Assembly (NCBI GenBank): GCA_028641055.1
Contig: CM054062.1
Span: 23,630,536-23,694,535 of the forward strand
Length of the DNA stretch: 64,000 nt
DNA from: Alopecurus myosuroides
Taxonomy: Eukaryota > Streptophyta > Magnoliopsida > Poales > Poaceae
Reading direction: 5' to 3'
Below are positions 51,283-63,630 of this stretch, piece after piece. Position numbers and translations under genes: made by a program. A model generated the notes under the pieces. That model was not told the origin of the DNA. It did no database searches and saw nothing but the letters and a program-made list of their open reading frames with translations. Positions within the stretch are counted from its first letter, which is position 1, and each line of letters opens with the position of its first letter.

Positions 51283-52465
51283 GATCTACAACATATTTGC
51301 AAAGACTATTTAGACTATGTTTATGATAAATTAAGTTCAAGTTAATTCTAAAATTATCCCATGAACTCCCACTCAAAAACAACATCCCTCTTAGTTGTCT
51401 TTAGTGATTACACGAACCAAATTCACTACACCGAAACCGATCATCACGTGAGACGGTGTAGTTGCAAAGGCGAACATCAACATGTTCATCATATCATTCA
51501 TATGACTCATGCTTTACCTTTCGGTTACGTGTTCCGAGGCCATGTCTGTACATGCTAGGCTCGCCAAGTAGAACCATTGTATTGCATGTGTTTCAAGGCC
51601 ATGTCTGTACATGCTAGGCTTGAAAACACCCGTTGTATGCGAACGTTGAGTCTATCACACCCGATCATCACGTGGTGTCTCGAAACGACGAACTTTCTTA
51701 ACGGTGCATACTTAAGGAAGAACACATTATTATCTTGATATTAAGTGAGAGGGATCATCTTATAATGCTACCGTCGCGATCTAAGCAAAATAAGATGCAT
51801 AAAAGGATAAACATCACATGCATGGATAATGTGATATGATATGGTCCTTCTTGCACTTGATCTCCATCTTGTGCATCATGGTATGATCTCCATCATCCTA
51901 CCGGCGTGGCACCAAGGTCCGTGGCACCTCCATCTTGATTGTCCATTACAACATATCACATGGATATGACATACAGCACGCAGGCCATAAAATAAGACAA
52001 CCATATGGCTCCAGCCGGTATGTCAATAATTTACAAAAGATATCATCTCATACATAACGTTTGTAACATTGACCATATCACATCACATGCCCTGCAAAAA
52101 CAAGTTAGACGCCTCTAATTTATTTTTGCATATTTTACGTGGCTTTGGGCTTACGAGGATAGAACCGTTCATATCTACGTACAAAAAACCACAACGTTGA
52201 TAAAATATATTTTTGAACAACCCTTTGTAGATTAGATCTTAACTATAGTAGGAGAAACCGACACCCGCAAGCCACTTATGCAATTCAAGTTGCATGTCAG
52301 TTGTGGAACAAGTCTCATGTACGTGGACATGTAAAGTTAGTCCGGGCCGCTTCATCCTACTATGCCACTAAGATCATAAAATACTCAAAGAGACAAAAAC
52401 ATGATCATCAACGCCCACATACTCCTATGTGTTCTACCCGTACAATTCATCTACGCATAAATCCG
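51283..52465 (-). other. Copia-2 untranslated leader
   Basis: About 1.2 kb without an ORF between primer site and gag. AGGCCATGTCTGTACATGCT occurs twice, 60 bases apart (about 51537 and 51597). Each copy has the self-complementary core ATGTCTGTACAT, which could form stem-loops in the genomic RNA. Confidence 0.6.
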
Positions 52466-52477
52466 GCTCTGATACCA
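52466..52477 (-). other. Copia-2 primer-binding site (initiator tRNA-Met type)
   Basis: TGGTATCAGAGC on the minus strand, one base from the 5' LTR beginning at 52479, identical to that of Copia-1. Confidence 0.9.
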
Positions 52478-52478
52478 C

Positions 52479-54136
52479 TGAAGGGGAACGTAGCATGGAA
52501 AACAAAAAATTTTCCTACACGTGATAAACCCAAATGGCCAAGATCTAATCTATGAGATGAAAGGCAACGGGGAGAAAGAGAGTCTTGAGATAACATACCC
52601 TCGAAGACACTAAGTGGTACGAGAAAAGATCTCGTTGTTGGCGTAGTCGTTCTCACGCCGATCCCGAGCGAGAAGAAGAGCGCCGCAAACCGGCGGCGCC
52701 TCCGTAATCGGTCACACGTTCAGCTCGATGAAGACTTCCGTTCCCTCGGTCCAGCGGGTTGCGGAAGTAGAGGTTCCCTCCGGAATTCCAGCAGCACGAC
52801 GGCGTGGTGGTGGTGAAGAATCCCACGGTCAGGGCTTCGCCAAGCCGGAGACCATGGAATGGAGCAGCGGATGGAAGGGAAAATGTGTGAGCAAGTGTGT
52901 GTGGAAGAGAGAGCCCTCACCCTCCTTTTATAGGGGAGGGGGAGGCAGCCCAAGGGGGGGGTGCGGCCAGCCATGGGTGCCCCCACCCCTTCCTCTCTTC
53001 ATGTGAGTGGAAGCTCCACTCAAACCCACTCAAATTTCCCTTAATTTCCCACTTGGAAAATCCAAAGGTTTTTCTTTAATAAATAAATAAAACATTTTTA
53101 TTTCTTTATTTATATTTGTTAATTCCATTAACAAACATTTGCATGCAGCACCTCGAACCATTTGTTAATTCTATTAACAACCGTTCGACGAAAAACCCCT
53201 TGAACTATTTCAATTTTCCCCGAAACTATTCCGGAGCTGCCCAAAATATTCTTCGGTATTCCGTATCTTCTCTAAACGCTTCATCGAACCTTAAGTGTGT
53301 CTCCCTACGGTTCGTGAATATTATAGACATGATCGAGACTCCTCTCCGATCAATAATCAACAGCGGGGTCTGGAAAACCGTGATGACTCCTATATATTCA
53401 ACGATGACTCTCGTGATCGTGTGAACCTTTCAACGTCGTAACGATTTCCCTTTGTCTCGCGATATATTACTTGTCCGAGATCCGATCATCGGTATCCACT
53501 ATACTTTGTTCGATCTCGTTATCCGACAAGTACTCTTTTCTCGTTCCCGTGATATAACATCCTAGTGATCAAATCACTTGCTTGCAAGCGGTGTTGATGT
53601 GATATCACCGAGAGGGCCCTGAGTATATCTATCCGTCATATTGGATGGACAAATCCCATTCTCGATCCATGAGCTTCAACCAATACTTTCCGAATATCCA
53701 ATGCCACCTTTATAGTCACCCTTTTACGGTGTGATGTTTGATGTCATCAAAGTATTCTTTCGGTATTAGTGATTAACATGATCTCATGGTCTAAGGAATA
53801 ATGTTACTCCGAATGTAAGACATAACAACAAAACTAAATGACTTGATCGTATTGTTATACTTAGTTTAGGGTTTAAGTTCATCATGTCATTCTCCTAATG
53901 ACATGACCCCGTTATCAACAACATCCAATGTTCATGATCAGGAAACCTTGATCATCTGTTTAATCAACGGGCTAGTTAAAAGAGAGGCTTCACTAGGAAC
54001 GTTGGTTTGTTTATTAATCACACATGTATCAACGTTTCCGGTTAATACAATTCTAGCATGAGAAATAAACATCTATCATAAACAAGGAATAACATAATAA
54101 ACACTTTATTATTGCCTCTCGGGCATATTCCCTTCA
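52479..54136 (-). repeat. Copia-2 5' LTR
   Basis: 1658 bp. It carries the promoter for the genomic RNA, with a TATA box (minus strand CCTATAAAAGG) at about 52924-52934. It ends CCTTCA at 54136 and is followed by GTATA. Confidence 0.95.
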
Positions 54137-56114
54137 GTATAACACTCAATTTAAAACATCTGATAATGTCACAACTTTTTTAAAATATCTTCCCCTCAGA
54201 AGAACACCAAAATAAAGAGATTAAAACACAAATGCAAATCTTGGTAGAAATCGGTCAAAACAGAACAGTCGGTAAAGATGATTTTTTTTTCGAAAATCTT
54301 CTGTTGCTCAAATAGAGAAGTGGGAAAATAAGGGAAGTTAGATAAAAACCTAGGGAATGTGATTAAAAATTATAAAAAATTCCCCTGGTTCGTTCTGAGA
54401 GAACCGAGGTTTTTGATGAAGCACAAAAATCCGGACAGAAAACAACATTTCTCCCAAATCATACTAACTCCCTATTAGAGGCTATTCTTGGCACAAAAAC
54501 GAAATAAAAAGGATAAGGAACAATTTTTGCAGAGGTAACAACTTCGAAGACACAAAAATAACAAAATAAAACAGAAGAAAACAAAGAAATAACAAAGTAA
54601 AACAAAGTGGGTTGCCTCCTACAAGAACTTTTCTTTAACGCCTTTTATCTAGGCATGAAGAACGAATCAAGTATTATCAATAGAATCATAGGTAGTCCTG
54701 ACAAGGGACTCAAAATGTAACTTCATTCTCTTTGTGGGGAAATGTTCCATACCCTTTTTCAGGGGGACCTAAATCTTATAATTCCCTCTTTCATATCAAT
54801 AATGGCACCAATGGTGCGAACAATAGGTCTCCCCAAAATGATAGGACAAGAAGAATTACATTCAATATCCAAAACAAGAAAATCAACGGGGACATAATTA
54901 TTTATAAGCAGTAATAAGAAAATTATCAATCCTTCCCAAAGGTCTTTTAAAAGTGGAGTCTATAAGATGCACTCCCAAAATACTCTCATCCAATGGTTTC
55001 AAATCAAGCATATCATATAAAATTTTAGGCATAATAGAAGAACTTGCACCAAGATCACCCAAAGCATTGCAATCAAAATCATTCACTCTTATTCTATTAA
55101 TGGGATCCCAGCCATCTTGTAATATTCTAGGAATAGAGGCTTCAACTTTGAGCCTTTCTTCCTTAGCTTGAGTGAGAGTTTAGTCAAAGCAATATTTATC
55201 TTACTAGCATTAGGATGTTGAGATATTTTTTGTAAGAACTTAATAACATCAAAGATGGTGCAATTATGAATACCAGGTTTATCATCCTAAAACATAGTGG
55301 GAAAAGTTTCTCCTAAAGTCATATTATCCTCAATCCCACTTGCAACAATTTTCTCACTAGAATTTTTTTCAAACTCCAAACTTTTGTGACTCCTTCTACC
55401 TAATGTCATGAACTCTCCAATCCCATTTGTTTTTTGACATCAACATGTTTAGAAGTATTAGGATACTCTTTGGTACTGAAAGTTTTCACTTCTTCAAAGG
55501 GTTGGATGGTTTAAATTTTAACATGGCTCACTTTTAGAAGCTTTTTCCAGCAATTAGCCTCTCTTTCTCTTCTAGCACATATTTGAGCTAACATTCTTAT
55601 GTTCTGATTTATTTGAACCTGTATAGAATTTATAGGTTTAGTTTTCTTGGCCTCAAGAGGCGTAGTACTAATTTTTAAAATTTCTACATCATGAGCAAAA
55701 CTATCAACTTTCAACACAAGATTATCTTGTTTTGCAAGCCTTCCATCAATAATTTTATTGAAATATTTTTTTGAAGTGATAAATTCTTTAATAATGTTCT
55801 CAAGATCAGAGGTGGAACTTTTAGGATTGTTGTAAGCATTGCCAAAATAATTCCCATAAGAATTACCATTGTTATTAGGATAGGGCCTATAGTTGTTACC
55901 ACCAAACTTGTTTGTTGCACCTAAAGTGAGGTCCATGCAGGTTCCTCCTGCAGCCGAATCCAACAAATTACTTGAAGAAAATTTAATCCTGCATAAAAAG
56001 TTTGGCCAACCATCCACGTAGTTAGTCCGTGTGTGGGGAAATTCTTAACCATAGTTTACATTCTTTCCCAAGCTTGAGCAACATGTTCATTATAATAATA
56101 ATGAGATGCATCGC
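54137..56114 (-). pseudogene. Athila-like Gypsy gag-protease relic, right piece
   Basis: On the minus strand a gag C-terminal trace at about 55511-56110 includes HYYYNEHVAQAWERM, LLDSAAGGTCMDLTLG and an Asn-rich NNGNSYGNYFGNAYNN. A retropepsin-like segment at 54898-55160 reads CNALGDLGASSSIMPKILYD followed by a PLGRIDN-type motif, where Athila proteases have the DLGAS motif. Stops and frameshifts break both. The non-coding part (AGTGGGTTGCCTCCTACAAG near 54606) is typical of the untranslated region next to these genes. Reverse transcriptase and integrase are not present here. It is the other half of the element at 43420-45608. Confidence 0.7.
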
Positions 56115-56119
56115 GAAAT

Positions 56120-59100
56120 ACCCTAGAAAATACCCCAGCTTACAAGTGTAAGCCATGACAGATACGATACTTAATCACACAGGTTTTAGGTGACTTAGAG
56201 TTGTTTCGTTACTTGTGGTGATGTGGTTTATTACTTCTTTTAGACTTACATGTGTTTCAGTTTTACTTAACAAAAAATTGTTCTCATGTTTAGGTAGAAG
56301 TGTTTATTACTTAGTTAGAGAATAAAACAATATCACATGGAAAACAGCTGTTGAAAAGATAACGAACACATTCTATTTTATGTTCAAAGGTGTAGAACTT
56401 ATGACAAAGAATTTAATTGAAAATGAACAACTAACTCTATCCTCACAATACTTGCTAATGACTTGTGATGATAGGTTTAGTAGGTGTGAAAACATGTGGG
56501 TTTTATTAATAAGGGAAATGATACTAAGGTAGTTATTTCTGGTTATAATGGAATATTATAGAATGCCATTAGACCCTTAGAAAAAAGTTTATAAGTTAAA
56601 CAAAATGTTTTGTGTTCTACATATTTGAGTTGAAAATGTTATTCTCTTTACTTCGGTATATCATTTGAAGTATTCTGAAAATATTTGAATAAGTTATCCA
56701 TTTATTAATTTTAAATGAATTAAACGACCAGGAAAAATATTGCACACATGAAAACTTAGTAAAATGACTATTAAAACATCATAGATGAGTTGCATTAGTC
56801 ATTTGGAGCATTTTGGTATATAACTTGTATTATTCTGATTTTATGAATTATTTATTATTTTTCTCAATTTTAAATGATATAATTTAATTAAAGAAAATGT
56901 TTAATTTGTAAACTTTATCAAACATTTTTGAAAAGTTGATAAAAATTTAGATTATATTTTTCTAAAAATTTCAATATTTTTAAAATTTTTGTCCTAATTA
57001 TGTTAATAGTTATTGATTTATTAATTTTAATTCATTTTCTGCCAATATTCAAATTGACAGGTGGGTCCCACCTGCCATATTTGATTTTTAAATCAAAAAT
57101 AAAAGAAAAATGATATGACGTCACCTCTGCATCATCAACTGAGGAATTTCTCCTCTAGAGATTCGATTCGAGTGCTCGGGCTCAAATTGATTCAATCTCG
57201 CTAGTTGTGGGTGTAGAGAAGACCATAAGGGGTTTGTGGGTGGTGGTGGTCGACCAAATTGTTGCCGGATCTGACCGGCGGCGGTTCTCTGGGACAGTGA
57301 TGACACTGGACGCAAATAAAAAATACAAAGGCACCGGGAGGTTCCCCAGCTTACCCTTAAGCTCGTAGGAGAGTCGAGGAAGCAAGGCGAGGTCTAATTC
57401 GCCGGTGAGCTTCCATAGCAGCCGGCGGCGGCAAGCAAAGGGAATGGCGCGATTCCAGTGACTCGGTCCATCCCGGTCTCTGGGCTTGCTCGAGGAGAAA
57501 GAGGAAGACATGGCGCATCTTCCAGTACCATCAATCGCGCCTGAGATGACCGGAGTCGACGACGGCGAGCGGAGGCCGAGGAACTAGGGTTAGGGTTTCT
57601 GTTTTCTGACAGCTCCGTGAGAGAAAGAGAGTAAGATGGGTACGGGGAGGTAGCTCTCGATTAGTATGTCTCTCTGGTCTTATCTACGAAGGCAAGGCGA
57701 CACGTTTCTGCCGGCCTGGAGGAAGACAAAAGGGTTATTTTCCCCATAACCCCCTGAAAAGATTTGGAATTTGCACATAAGCCCTTCTGTGGCTGAAAAC
57801 GGAATAGAAGTGATGTTTTTCAGGGCTTTTTTGTCAACAGAAAAATTAATAAAAAATATATTTAGAATCCTTATCAAAAATGCAATCTCATCATGTTTTG
57901 TTTTGGTGAAATTGGACAATATTGGATTTTTTTTATTTAGGGTGCTAAATTAAGTGCTTTTGGTTATTTCTCTCCATTTAATTTATTAAATGGCTTGAAA
58001 ATTATCATAGACATTATTATCATGAGCACACAACAAACATGTGATTTAACAAAGTGGTATAACTTAATTGGACAATTTTGGGTACAAATTCTTTTATAAA
58101 ATAATTTGGTAATACTACTAAGTAGTGTTTTTATGTATGGTAATGAAATGCACCCAATTAGGGAATTTTATTCCATGACATACCAAATGCTTTTGATAGG
58201 TAATGGACTTGTTTTCTCTTATTAGGCTTTGTTATTTTCCTAATTGAAACTCTTAGAAAGTTTGGTTGACTTAAAAATCAAGGGTGAGTAAGCCATGTTT
58301 TCTGTTTTTTTAGTACTTGATAAAGTGGAGAACATGAGTGGCTTAGAATGCTCACATTGATTCCCAATATCAAGAGACTATAAGTTTGTTTTCCAACCTT
58401 GTTTTAAAAGTAGGGATATTGTCCAATGTTGTTGTTAGAACATGTGTTCATTTGCAAGTTTATGTGTAGATGAATTTTTGTTATCATCTATTAGTCTTAT
58501 GTATGAAAAGGATATGGAAAACAAGGTGTTAAGCTTGTTACCATTAACCTCACATAACACAAATCATTTATATGCAATGTTTTTTATTATTATTCCTTAT
58601 TAGATAATTGTTTCATTTAAGAGATTATTGTGTGTTCCTCATCTCTGATGAGTCTTGACAAGGCATAGGGTTATAGTTTCTCTAATATCACCTAATGTTT
58701 CACTAGAGAATTTCTTATGATCCCCTACCGAGGCAGTGTTGATCCTTGTTGACTTATGTTGCTTGATGTCATTCTCTCGAGTTGCCACTTGTCTTCAGAT
58801 TGCCTTTGTCACCTGCAAATAAGATCATCTCTTGGATTCCAACTTCAACGCTCTCACCCTTGTGGAAGACAACCTATTGCTCCAAGCAAAGATTTACTTA
58901 TATGATTACAAAGAAATATAGGTGTATTTTAAGACATCAATTTGCCAATACATATGAGAAGAATCTGTGAACAAGTTTGCAAGGCTTGCCACAAATTACT
59001 TTTCATATCCAAGTGGCATAGATGTACTAGGTTATTCAACCTTCTATTTATTTGTGTATGACACTCAATTGTTTGAGTATACAAAAGTGACTTGTTAACA

Positions 59101-60479
59101 AGGTATACCACTTGTTAGCAAACTACTTCTATATAACACTAACATTGGAATATCACACTGTTTCAGGAGAAATTAATAAGATCAGATTAAGATATAAGAG
59201 TTTCCAAATACTCTTATAATATATTGAAGTAGCACTTCTAGAATGCTCTAAATAATCTTCTTGAAGATCTTCCTGTGGTAGCTCCTCCTACCTTATGGGT
59301 TGCTTCTCTTGCAGAATGACTTAGAGAAGATTGGAAAACAGGATAATCTAGACAAAGTGGAAAGATCTTGATTAAGACTTAGTTAATCTTGTATTCTTCT
59401 TCAATATACTTGTTATTTTGTGTCCCATAAGATATTTTCTTATATCATACATGATTGGTTTACTTAGTTTCCAATTTACTTCCTCTAATAGAGGTTATAA
59501 CTTGTTGATACTTTAGTTGTTGAATGATGATTTGGATAGAAATGTAGAGTGTTTGTGGAATGATGACTTAAGATAGTAAGTTGATCAAATGGCGCATTGA
59601 TGTGTTGAGGTTTCATAAGCTCACTTGTATAATATGAATGAGACATTGAGCATATGAAGGTTATTGGAGTTTAATGACTTATGTCATAGTTGTTAGTTGT
59701 TTTCTCAAGTGTCATGATTTTACTTTATATTCTTGTTTATGTCTTCTTTGTCATGCATAGTGCATCCATAGAGGTTGGGAAAATCATATGTAATGATCAA
59801 GGTTTAACAGTAGTTTTAAAAGTTTTGTTTCTTCTTTTAGGTACTTCTTTTATAGTTGATGAGATATGTACATATTCGATAAATATGTTAATACCATTAT
59901 TATGTCATTTCCCACTTGTGGGTTTTGAGTTAACACTTGTTTGAATCATTTGTGTTCTATTAAATCTTTGTTATTTACTTGTGAAGGTTCACTTAATAGT
60001 TACTAAATAATTTGGAAAGATGTTGTGTGAATGGTTGATAACTTAAATAGTTCATTTTTAGAGAGTCTAAGATATTTGTTGACGAGATTATTCCATCAAG
60101 AATTTCTAACTTGTGGAAGTGTGATAATTAGTTATGAGATTTGCATACTCACCCCTCCTTTAGTTCTACATACCTAATGATTTATCCCAAGTCACTTATA
60201 GACTTGAGGTGAAGGTTTTGAGAGTTTGTGTTGGTCATAACCAATCCTGGTTTCTCTTATCAGGTGATTTGGTTTCTAAAGATACTTGTTATAAATATCA
60301 TTCCGAATGTACTCTTGACTAGATGAACTAGACCTATTTCATCAAGTCAAGTGAAACTTTGGTCACTTTGATTCGTTTAAACTTTCGCGCCAAAATTTCC
60401 CGTATTTTTAGATGCATGCTTTGCAAATGAACATATTATATTTAGATCCTTATAACCTCCCAAACACTGAGATGTTACA
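56120..60479 (-). repeat. Probable second long solo LTR (minus strand)
   Basis: Read leftward it starts TGTAACATCTC at 60479, like the TGTAACATCCC of the other solo LTR. It has the same plan: AT-rich arms and a GC-rich centre (57120-57650) with no usable ORF. GAAAT is found on both sides (56115-56119 and 60480-60484), a possible 5-bp target duplication. The left end (reading ...CTAGGGT) does not end in CA, and the right flank does not clearly continue the Gypsy gag on the left. The left border is therefore uncertain. Confidence 0.45.
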
Positions 60480-60483
60480 GAAA

Positions 60484-60575
60484 TATAGCAATTACGACAG
60501 CATGCTTTGCTTTTGTTCAGGAATAAAAGAAGAAAGAAATAGAAAAGCCGTACGTGAGTAGACGACACAAAATTC
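60484..60575 (+). mobile_element. Fragment of a Copia LTR
   Basis: Similar to 42070-42165: both have GCATGCTTTGCTTT.GTTCAG, GAATAAAAG.AGAAAGAAA and ACGACACAAAATTCTTG in the same order. Only this part of the LTR was found here. Confidence 0.5.
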
Positions 60576-60687
60576 TTGCGGATTGGCTAATTCTCAGGTG
60601 CCTGAGAACTTCTTTGGTCTCAGTCGACCACGTAAACCATTCGATATTCTTTAATATTCGTGCACATGTTGTCAGTGTCAAGAGAAA

Positions 60688-60770
60688 AAAATTACTAGCC
60701 AACTTCATGAATCGAACCCGCGAACTGTAAGGTGTTACAGAGACTCATACAACCACCTTGCAGAATAGCA
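60688..60770 (-). ncRNA. tRNA-like (SINE-head-like) relic
   Basis: The minus strand has a perfect B box (GTTCGATTC, 60709-60717). About 33-35 bases upstream is a fair A-box match (TGCAAGGTGGTT, near 60752-60762). A T run (7 T) follows at 60687-60693. The arms do not fold into a tRNA. It may be a SINE remnant or chance. Confidence 0.3.
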
Positions 60771-61539
60771 TTTTGATGTACGCTTACGGCACTTCTGCTA
60801 AATAACACCATTCCATCAATTTTGTGCATAAATTTTGTGGCAACAAAACAAAAAATTGTTATGTTCTTCACTTTTGTGATTATGTATTTTATATTTTTGC
60901 ACAATATTTTTCCTTTGTGCAACTAAGTAATTTTTTTTAAAACATGACAACGGGAAAGATTTTGATTGCACCGTGTCTTTTTGTTTTGTTTTTTCCTTTT
61001 GTCTTTTTTGTGATGCTCTGTTTTATTATTATTTTTATTTAAATAGTTGCATATTTGGAAGTGTGTAACTATTTCATCAAGAAAAAAAGGACTACCATTT
61101 GATATGTATTTTGGTTTCATTTTTTGTCCCATTATATAAGTTGCATTTTTAAAAAGAAACACGCAACTAGCAACCGATATTTGGAGAATACTTGCAATTT
61201 TCTTCAAAAATGTGCAACGCCAACTAGTTTTCGATACGAGTACACATTAAATATTTTGTTTTCATATTTATTTTTTGTCTATTTTTTGAGCATTTTTCTT
61301 TCTTTCAAACTACTTGTATTGTGTTCTTTTGAACAATACCATATGTTTTCCTTTATTATTTTATACGGAATTGACGGAATTGTAATGTCTCATTCACGTT
61401 TTGTTTCCTTGTGTCTCGGTTGACACTACCAACCATGTCGACTGTTGATGACATCTTTGAATTCATTTTGTTTACATTATGTCTATTATGTCTCAGTCAA
61501 CATTGCCAACCATGTCGAATCTTGTTGACATTTCCACTC
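60771..61539. other. AT-rich stretch without recognised features
   Basis: Only short ORFs. A phrase near 61415 (TGTCTCGGTTGACACTACCA) recurs near 61490 with changes, including ACCATGTCGA, so the repeat-rich zone may begin here. Confidence 0.4.
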
Positions 61540-62295
61540 GAAGAATCAAGTTGCGCATTTTTACTCGGATTTGTGCAACTGGTTTCTAATCGGACATTTT
61601 ATTCAGATTTTTGTAACTAGGTTTAAGTTGTACCTTTCTACTCTTAAATGTGCAATTTGGTTCAAGTTGCCCATTTTATCGGAAATGTCCAATTAAGTCA
61701 TAGTTCCACCTCTCCACACAGAAAAGTGTAATCTGGTCCTAGTTGTACAACTAGCTTCAGTTTCCACCTTTCAACCCAGAGTTGCACCATTTTCCACTCG
61801 AAAATGTGCAATTTTGTCCTAGTTCATTTTTTTCACTCGAAAATGTTTAACTTGGTTCTAGTTGCACCTTTCCACACTAAAAAGTGCAACTTGTACATGT
61901 TGCATATTTCCACTCGGATTTGTGGAACTAGGTGCTAGTTGCAACACTCAAATTTGTGCAACTAGTCTAGGTTGCATCTTTCAATATGGAAAGGTAAAAT
62001 TATGTCCCAGTTGCACCTTTCCGTACGGAAAAGTGAAACTTGGTGCTAGTTACACCTTTCCACTTAGAAATGTGCAACTAGGGTCCAAATTGCATATTTC
62101 TTCTTGGGTATGTGAAACTATATCCTAGCTTCATATTTTCGTTCGAGAATGTTCGAGTTGATCCTAGTTACACATTTCCAGGCAAAAATGTGCAACTAGG
62201 ATCTAGTTGCACATTTTCACTTCGAAATGTGTAACCTGCTAGACATGGTGGCATATTTTTCCATTCGAAAAAGGTTCTAGTTGCACCTTTCTAGT
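61540..62295 (+). repeat. Degenerate minisatellite of GTTGCAC...GTGCAAC units
   Basis: A unit of roughly 40-50 bases of the form AGTTGCACCTTTCCACTCG followed by GAAATGTGCAACT.GGTCCT is repeated about 15 times with many changes, from about 61540 to 62295. Each unit is partly self-complementary. A plus-strand frame at 61862-62128 is open only because of the repeats (recurring TFP.GKVKLGAS) and is not a gene. Confidence 0.7.
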
Positions 62296-62299
62296 TGAA

Positions 62300-63020
62300 T
62301 CATATTTTTTTTAGATTTTGGGTAGCATATTTTATTTATGGTTATTTGTACTTCAGTTTGAAAACTTAGCAAATAGTTAGAACATAAAAGATTTTTTAAT
62401 TGTGAATATTCTTATGTACTCCTTTTTATGTAATCTATCTATAGACACAAATACAAATCATGTGTAAAGGTCGTTTGGGGAGAAAACCATTTTGATCATA
62501 CGAAGTGATTGACTGAGGCATAAGGTTCTCGTTGTCGATCGATTGCTTAGCGAAACTTTAATTTTTTCTCCCTGGTTATTTATAGGTTTGAACTTTTCAC
62601 CACATCATGGTTACACTTTTGTAGACATGTGTTCCTGTTTATAGTCTGAGCGTATTCAATTCAACTCTTTAAAACAAAATTATTTTTTCTATATAAGGAT
62701 TATAAGTTAGAATGTATTGGAATTTTTTCTTTTATAAGGTAAACATGTACAAGCGTCTTTTTTAGACAAACATGTACAAGCTTGTGTCTGTAGGCAAACG
62801 TACAAGCTATTTTTTAGGCTAATTTTTTTAGGCAACGTACACTCTACTTAGGATTAGTACAAGCTACTAGTGCGGCTGATCCATCTGTCTAATCAATCGA
62901 TAGTTAATGTGGCCATTAGTGGGCTGCCTTCGGCCGATCCATCCTTGTGCGCTACAAGCCTTCAAAAGAAAAAAAAAACAAATCGACTGAGACGTTACAA
63001 AATCTCAGTCACCCTGATAC
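62300..63020. other. Unassigned AT-rich sequence
   Basis: ACAAGC/GTACAAGC phrases recur between 62740 and 62870. GACTGAGACG...ATCTCAGTC at about 62985-63010 is a short inverted repeat of a kind common in grass MITEs and LTRs. No gene is seen. Confidence 0.35.
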
Positions 63021-63172
63021 GTAGGCACTCCCAAATTCTTGTGTGTTCATCTCCTCGCCATGGCATATGCTTTGCTTTCGTATCTTTCTATCGTACGTTC
63101 TAAAAATACACAAAGAAACATCGATTTCTGACATCAAACACATACTTCTGACGCTGAGAAACTGAAATCGTA
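63021..63172 (+). repeat. 152-bp direct repeat, copy 1
   Basis: GTAGGCACTCCCAAATTC...CTGAAATCGTA, about 98 percent identical by eye to 63631-63782 (three mismatches). The content (TTCTTGTGTGTTCATCTC, TATGCTTTGCTTTCG) resembles the LTR segment near 42085-42165, so it is probably part of a Copia LTR. Confidence 0.8.
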
Positions 63173-63186
63173 ATGCTCACAACAAC

Positions 63187-63375
63187 AAGTCGAGTAATGC
63201 TACAAAACCAATAGAAATAAAGTATTATGTTGTGAAGGATAAAATTCAGGATCAAACTATAAGTCTCGAGCATATAAAGACAAAGGATATGCTTGCGGAC
63301 CCGCTAACGAAAGACTTACCACCCAGTGTGTTCAAAGATCACATAGCCGGCATGGGTTTAATGGAAAGACTATGA
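63187..63375 (+). pseudogene. C-terminal end of a Copia RNase H domain
   Basis: The frame ending at TGA 63373-63375 reads IEIKYYVVKDKI, ISLEHIKTKDMLADPLTKDL and HIAGMGLMERL, which is the end of a Copia polyprotein (the ADPLTK motif is also seen in Copia-2 RNase H). Upstream coding is missing. It is followed after about 175 bases by a polypurine tract (AAGGGGGAGAA) and an LTR-like start. Confidence 0.75.
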
Positions 63376-63564
63376 TTTCTTGATTAAGAGAGTCCCAAAA
63401 AGGAATAGTTTTTGTTTCAAAACAGAAAGGTATATTGTAGCTGTCTGATTTTATCGGCAATTGAGCTGTGATGATGAAACATGCTCTATGTATCAATATG
63501 TGATGAAACAAGTAAAAGTAAAAGGTATAAAACTAAAAGTAAAAGTTGAGATCAAGGGGGAGAA

Positions 63565-63630
63565 TGTTAGATTGATCTCATCTCACGAGGTGACCCAACA
63601 ACCACCTCGTGAGATGAGATCAATCTAACA
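63565..63630. repeat. 28-bp perfect inverted repeat made from a Copia LTR start
   Basis: The arm beginning TGTTAGATTGATCTCATCTC at 63565-63592 is repeated in reverse complement at 63603-63630, with a 10-base spacer. The left arm lies directly after a polypurine tract, where an LTR should start. The right arm ends CTAACA and is followed at once by copy 2 of the direct repeat. Confidence 0.85.

Larger units (their letters stand above)
45609..54136 (-). mobile_element. Copia-2: young, apparently intact Copia retrotransposon
   Basis: LTRs are 1657 and 1658 bp, TGAAGG...CCTTCA, with a 5-bp duplication GTATA at 45604-45608 and 54137-54141. The LTRs differ by about two substitutions and one G in a homopolymer as read by eye, which implies a very recent insertion. 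The polypurine tract, primer-binding site, TATA box and an uninterrupted 1327-aa polyprotein are all present. The polyprotein and LTR tips (GGGAATATGCCC.AGAGGCAAT) show that it is a relative of Copia-1. It split the Athila-like element. Confidence 0.95.

Noticed and set aside
57182..57511. 109-aa minus-strand ORF in the second solo LTR
   Set aside because: It occupies the GC-rich centre expected in this LTR type and has no recognisable domain.
61862..62128. 88-aa ORF with repeated GKVKLGAS
   Set aside because: Produced by the minisatellite repeats, not by coding constraint.
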